A stretch of 64,000 nucleotides of DNA from Nocardioides panzhihuensis. Its GTDB lineage: Bacteria > Actinomycetota > Actinomycetes > Propionibacteriales > Nocardioidaceae. A model generated the notes under the pieces. That model did not search any database. It was not told the origin of the DNA and saw nothing but the letters and a program-made list of their open reading frames with translations. The position numbers and the translations under genes were made by a program. The DNA is taken from NCBI RefSeq assembly GCF_013408335.1, contig NZ_JACBZR010000001.1, positions 1,612,001-1,676,000 of the forward strand, read 5' to 3'. Below are positions 61,058 to 64,000 of the stretch, piece by piece (the stretch's first letter is position 1; each line of letters opens with the position of its first letter).

Positions 61058-62253
61058 AGACTCGGCTCCTTCGCCGGCGGAACGACCGCTGCCGTCCGGA
61101 CGCGACCGGCCCGCGATCGGTCCTTGAAGCCGATGGCGGACCCGGGTCGACGGGCCTCCATCGACAGGGCCCAGATCGTGCTGCGGCAGACCAGCTCCTT
61201 GACCTTCGCCGCGGGCACGCCGCGAAGCCGGGCGGCCACGGCCGAGTCGTCCCGGCGGGCGAAGTTCAGCATCCCCAGACCGCGACCGATGCTGATGCAC
61301 TGCCCCACGAAGCCGATGCTGACCACCTCAGGGGTTGCGCCCGCGAGCCGGGCGAGCACCGTCTCCGCGGCCAGGGGCCCGAGCTGGTTGGCTGCCTGGC
61401 AGCTCATCCGGTAAGCCAGGCCCGACGGCGCCGCGGCGTCGCCAGTGGCGATGATTCGGTCGTCGTCGACGCTGGTCAGGGTCTCGTCGGTGATCAGTCG
61501 GCCGATCTCGTCGGTGGAGAGCCCGCTCGCGCGGGCCAGGTCCGGCGCAGCGAACCCGGCGGTCCAGATCGTCACCGTGCTCGGCAGTTCGCGACCGTTG
61601 TCGAGGCGTACGCTGCCGGCCAGCACCTCGGCCACCCGCGCCCCCTCGATGATGCCGACGCCCAAGCGCCGCAGATCGCGCTCGGCGTCAGCCCGGCCCT
61701 TCTCGTGCAACCACGGGCCCAGACTGTCTCCGCAGATCAGCGCAACATTGCGGCCGGCCTCGGCGAGCTCAGAGGAGACCTCGATGCCGGTCGGGCCGCC
61801 ACCGACGACGACCACCGGTGCATCGGCGGGCGTCTTGTCCAGGGCGGCCCGCAGGCGGGTCGCCTCCTCGAAGGTCGCGACGCCGAAGGCGTGCTCGTGT
61901 GCGCCCGCCACCCGCGTGTCGCCGGTGCTGCCGACGGCGTAGATCAGGTAGTCGTACGCCACCTCCTGCCCGTCCTCGAGTGCGACCGTCCGGGCACCGG
62001 CATCGACGGCGCAGACCGTGCCGACGAGCAGACGGACCCGCGGACTCAGGATGTCGGCGTAGGCCACGACCGCATCGGACGATCCGGCCAGGAGCTGGTG
62101 CAGCCGGATCCGCTCGACGAAACGGTCGCGCGGGTTGACCAGGGTGATCTCGATGTCCTCGCGCTTGGTGAGCCGGTTCGCGGCCATCACACCCGCGTAT
62201 CCGCCGCCGATGACCACGACCCGGCTCCTGCTGAAGGCTTCTTGGTTGCTCAT
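61054..62253 (-). CDS. NDH-2-like NAD(P)H oxidoreductase
   Basis: The 399-residue pyridine-nucleotide oxidoreductase has FAD motif VVVIGGGYAGVMAANRL near residue 11, NADH motif VVVVGGGPTGIEVSSELAEAG near residue 150 and RIIATGDAAAPSG near residue 275. It resembles type II NADH dehydrogenases and sulfide:quinone-oxidoreductase-like proteins; the C-terminal membrane helix of classic Ndh is not evident. ATG 62253 fits the FAD motif. The DoxX gene overlaps its stop. Confidence 0.83.
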   Translation of the reverse strand: MSNQEAFSRSRVVVIGGGYAGVMAANRLTKREDIEITLVNPRDRFVERIRLHQLLAGSSDAVVAYADILSPRVRLLVGTVCAVDAGARTVALEDGQEVAYDYLIYAVGSTGDTRVAGAHEHAFGVATFEEATRLRAALDKTPADAPVVVVGGGPTGIEVSSELAEAGRNVALICGDSLGPWLHEKGRADAERDLRRLGVGIIEGARVAEVLAGSVRLDNGRELPSTVTIWTAGFAAPDLARASGLSTDEIGRLITDETLTSVDDDRIIATGDAAAPSGLAYRMSCQAANQLGPLAAETVLARLAGATPEVVSIGFVGQCISIGRGLGMLNFARRDDSAVAARLRGVPAAKVKELVCRSTIWALSMEARRPGSAIGFKDRSRAGRVRTAAVVPPAKEPSL

Positions 62254-62291
62254 ACCCCAAGGACACCTGCGCCGCGAGATCTGTGACATCG

Positions 62292-62345
62292 GGAGGTTGT
62301 GAAGTTGAGAGTGAGCCATAGGCCGCTCTCAGCTTCACAACCTCC
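62292..62345 (-). terminator. Strong hairpin after the hexosaminidase gene
   Basis: GGAGGTTGTGAAGTTGAGAG and CTCTCAGCTTCACAACCTCC are 20-base arms with one mismatch around a 14-base loop. It lies immediately after the leftward GH20 gene and before the NDH-2-like gene, so it probably terminates the former. Confidence 0.75.
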
Positions 62346-62351
62346 GCTCGA

Positions 62352-64000
62352 TCAGGAGACCGTGATGGTGAACCTTGTCGTTGACCCGTCGGAGGCCCTG
62401 ATCTTGCCGCGATACTTCCCCGGGGATTCGTACGCATGAGCAGCCGTCACCGCATAGACCCCGGCAGCGTGGAGCGAATCCCGGGGTTCAGACGCGGTGA
62501 ACCGTGCGGAGGCCGGAGGCGACCCGTCCCCGAAGTCGACTGTCGCGGTGAGCGGTGCGGACAGTGTCGAGCCACCGGTGCCGTCCGCGTCGTCGACCTC
62601 GTCGACGGTGACCGTGGTCCCGTCCGTCTTGGTCCCGGGGGCGGCGAGCAGTCCGACCGACACCGATTCGACCGACCCTGCCGACACCGCAGCATCGGTC
62701 CCGGCCAGCTCCGTCGACCAGGCGATCTGCGGCCCGTCGTAGAAGTTGGTGCCGGCGGCAGCAAGTCGCGGACCGACCGAGGCGAGCCGCGCCGCGAAGT
62801 CCGACGGCGAGCGCCGCGACTCGGCGGTCCAGCCGTTCTCCCCGTGCGCGAGGACGCGTGGGAAGATCATGAACTCGGCCTGGTCGACGCCCCGGATCGT
62901 CTCGGACCACAGCGGCGCCTCGGTGCCGAGGATGTGCTCGTCCCCGACGCCCGCGACGACCTCCTGCGGGCTCCAGTCGTAGTAGTGCGCGACGTCGCAG
63001 TCGCCCGAGCACGCCCAGGAGAGTCCGATCGGCGTCTTCGCGTGATACTTCATGTCGAGGTAGGAGGTGTTGCCCGGCGAGACGAGCAGCTTGGCGCCGT
63101 CCTCGATGACGGCGCGCTTCGCGTGCTCGGTCGTGCCGGCCCAGTACTGGACACCATCACCGGCGGTGAGCCCGGCCTCGGCGTACTCGTTCCAGCCGAT
63201 CGTCTTCTTCCCGAGTCCGTGGACGATCGCGAGCGCCCGCTCGACGAACGCCACGTAGCCCTCGTGGCCATATCGCTGCGTCATCGCATGCGACTCGTCG
63301 CCGCCGACGTGCAGGAACTCGGACGGCGTCAGCGCAGCGAGCTGTGAGAAGACGTGCTGGATGAACGTATAGGTCACCTCGGAGGTCGGATCGAGATAGG
63401 AGTAGCCGACGTCGATGGTCCCGTTGTGTGGTGCCACCGGCTCGTCCTCGGTCGCCGGGTGACTCGACCCGGCGGTGTTGAGCTGCGGGATCGCGGCCAG
63501 GGCGGCATTCGTGTGGCCGGGGATGTCGATCTCGGGGATGATCTCGATCTCGCGCTCGGCGGCATACCGCACCAGCGAGCGATAGTCGTCCTGGGTGTAG
63601 AACCCGGTGTGGCCGTCGGCGCTCTGATACGGGTTGCCGAGCACCGCGGTCGCACCCGAGACCCGCGTCAGCGCCGTGTAGTCGATGTCGTCGTCGGCCG
63701 CCCGACCGGAGTTGGTGATGTCGATCCGCCACCCTTGGTCGTCGGCCAGGTGCATGTGCAGCACCGAGATCTTGGCCGCCGCTGCGGCGTCGATGACCTG
63801 CTTGACCTCGTCGACCTCGAGGAACGAGCGGGCGACATCGAGCATGATCCCGCGATAGCTGAACCGCGGCGCGTCCAGGATCGAGACGGCCGGCACCGTC
63901 CAGTCGGTGTTCACCTGGACGGTGGATGAGGCAAACGCCGGCAGCAGCTGACGCAGCGTCTGGGTGCCGTTGAACAGCCCGTGGCGACTCGCCCCGGTGA
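62352..64000 (-). CDS. Beta-N-acetylhexosaminidase (GH20), 5' end beyond the window
   Basis: At least 549 residues are visible; the frame stays open to the right edge, where HGLFNGTQTLRQLLP (a GH20 hallmark) is encoded, so the start and signal peptide lie outside. The TIM barrel carries YRGIMLDVARSF, the catalytic pair Asp-Glu in FLHVGGDESH, and the Trp-rich pocket QYWAGTTEHA. The C-terminal 70 residues (ATVDFGDGSPPASARFTASEP ... HAYESPGKYRGKIRASDGST) look like a PKD-type domain. It would remove terminal N-acetylglucosamine from chitin or peptidoglycan fragments outside the cell. Confidence 0.88.
   Translation of the reverse strand, partial: TGASRHGLFNGTQTLRQLLPAFASSTVQVNTDWTVPAVSILDAPRFSYRGIMLDVARSFLEVDEVKQVIDAAAAAKISVLHMHLADDQGWRIDITNSGRAADDDIDYTALTRVSGATAVLGNPYQSADGHTGFYTQDDYRSLVRYAAEREIEIIPEIDIPGHTNAALAAIPQLNTAGSSHPATEDEPVAPHNGTIDVGYSYLDPTSEVTYTFIQHVFSQLAALTPSEFLHVGGDESHAMTQRYGHEGYVAFVERALAIVHGLGKKTIGWNEYAEAGLTAGDGVQYWAGTTEHAKRAVIEDGAKLLVSPGNTSYLDMKYHAKTPIGLSWACSGDCDVAHYYDWSPQEVVAGVGDEHILGTEAPLWSETIRGVDQAEFMIFPRVLAHGENGWTAESRRSPSDFAARLASVGPRLAAAGTNFYDGPQIAWSTELAGTDAAVSAGSVESVSVGLLAAPGTKTDGTTVTVDEVDDADGTGGSTLSAPLTATVDFGDGSPPASARFTASEPRDSLHAAGVYAVTAAHAYESPGKYRGKIRASDGSTTRFTITVS

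Overview
This is a G+C-rich actinobacterial chromosome segment, most likely from Nocardioides or a close relative in Nocardioidaceae. The pointers are very high GC with GC-rich third codon positions, a histamine dehydrogenase of the Nocardioides simplex type, a DUF222/HNH (13E12) endonuclease, a gpgS-folP2 pair, an actinomycete-style vancomycin-resistance set including the FemX-like VanK, and several apparently leaderless genes. No rRNA, tRNA, CRISPR array or intact transposon was seen. The last gene, a GH20 hexosaminidase, is cut by the right edge.

Layout. 0-6.6 kb: a membrane protein, then a TetR regulator divergent from an operon of aldehyde dehydrogenase, APC permease and a flavin/Fe-S amine dehydrogenase carrying the three substrate-pocket residues of histamine dehydrogenase, so probably a histamine-use operon. 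6.6-8.5 kb: a P-loop kinase and a DUF222/HNH protein. 8.9-16.4 kb: an unassigned catabolic cluster (FAD monooxygenase; RidA, DUF1028, M20 amidohydrolase and aspartase-like lyase; LysR; NCS1 permease) with a striking inverted repeat in its divergent promoter. 16.5-26.3 kb: a macrodomain gene remnant, a lipoprotein, a flavin-reductase-like protein, a four-gene OpuC-type osmoprotectant ABC operon and miscellaneous small genes. 26.3-31.4 kb: a GntR regulon (aldehyde dehydrogenase, GntR, MHS transporter, 2-hydroxyacid dehydrogenase) with four matching palindromes. 31.4-36.4 kb: gpgS-folP2-hypothetical, a TetR/membrane-protein pair with twin operators, and a CHAD protein.

36.4-50.2 kb: a glycopeptide-resistance locus. 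vanX-vanA-vanH run leftward and a second murF rightward; then, after an interruption of about 6 kb, vanZ-vanK run leftward and vanR-vanS rightward. The interruption (40.9-46.6 kb) holds type VII (ESX/WXG100-like) secretion substrates and two lipoproteins but no secretion machinery. A shared sequence motif in the vanH/murF and vanK/vanR intergenic regions suggests that both halves still answer to VanR.

50.2-64 kb: a methyltransferase; an Lrp/AsnC regulator divergent from 4-hydroxyphenylpyruvate dioxygenase; a quinate/shikimate catabolic regulon (QuiC1-type fusion, TetR, shikimate/quinate dehydrogenase, MHS transporter) with matching operators; an ECF41-type sigma factor; a GNAT enzyme; a seven-repeat RCC1-like protein; a DoxX/NDH-2-like pair; and the partial GH20 hexosaminidase. 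The most notable points are the type VII substrate island inside the van locus, the unassigned RidA/DUF1028 pathway, the compact histamine operon and the operator families readable from repeats.
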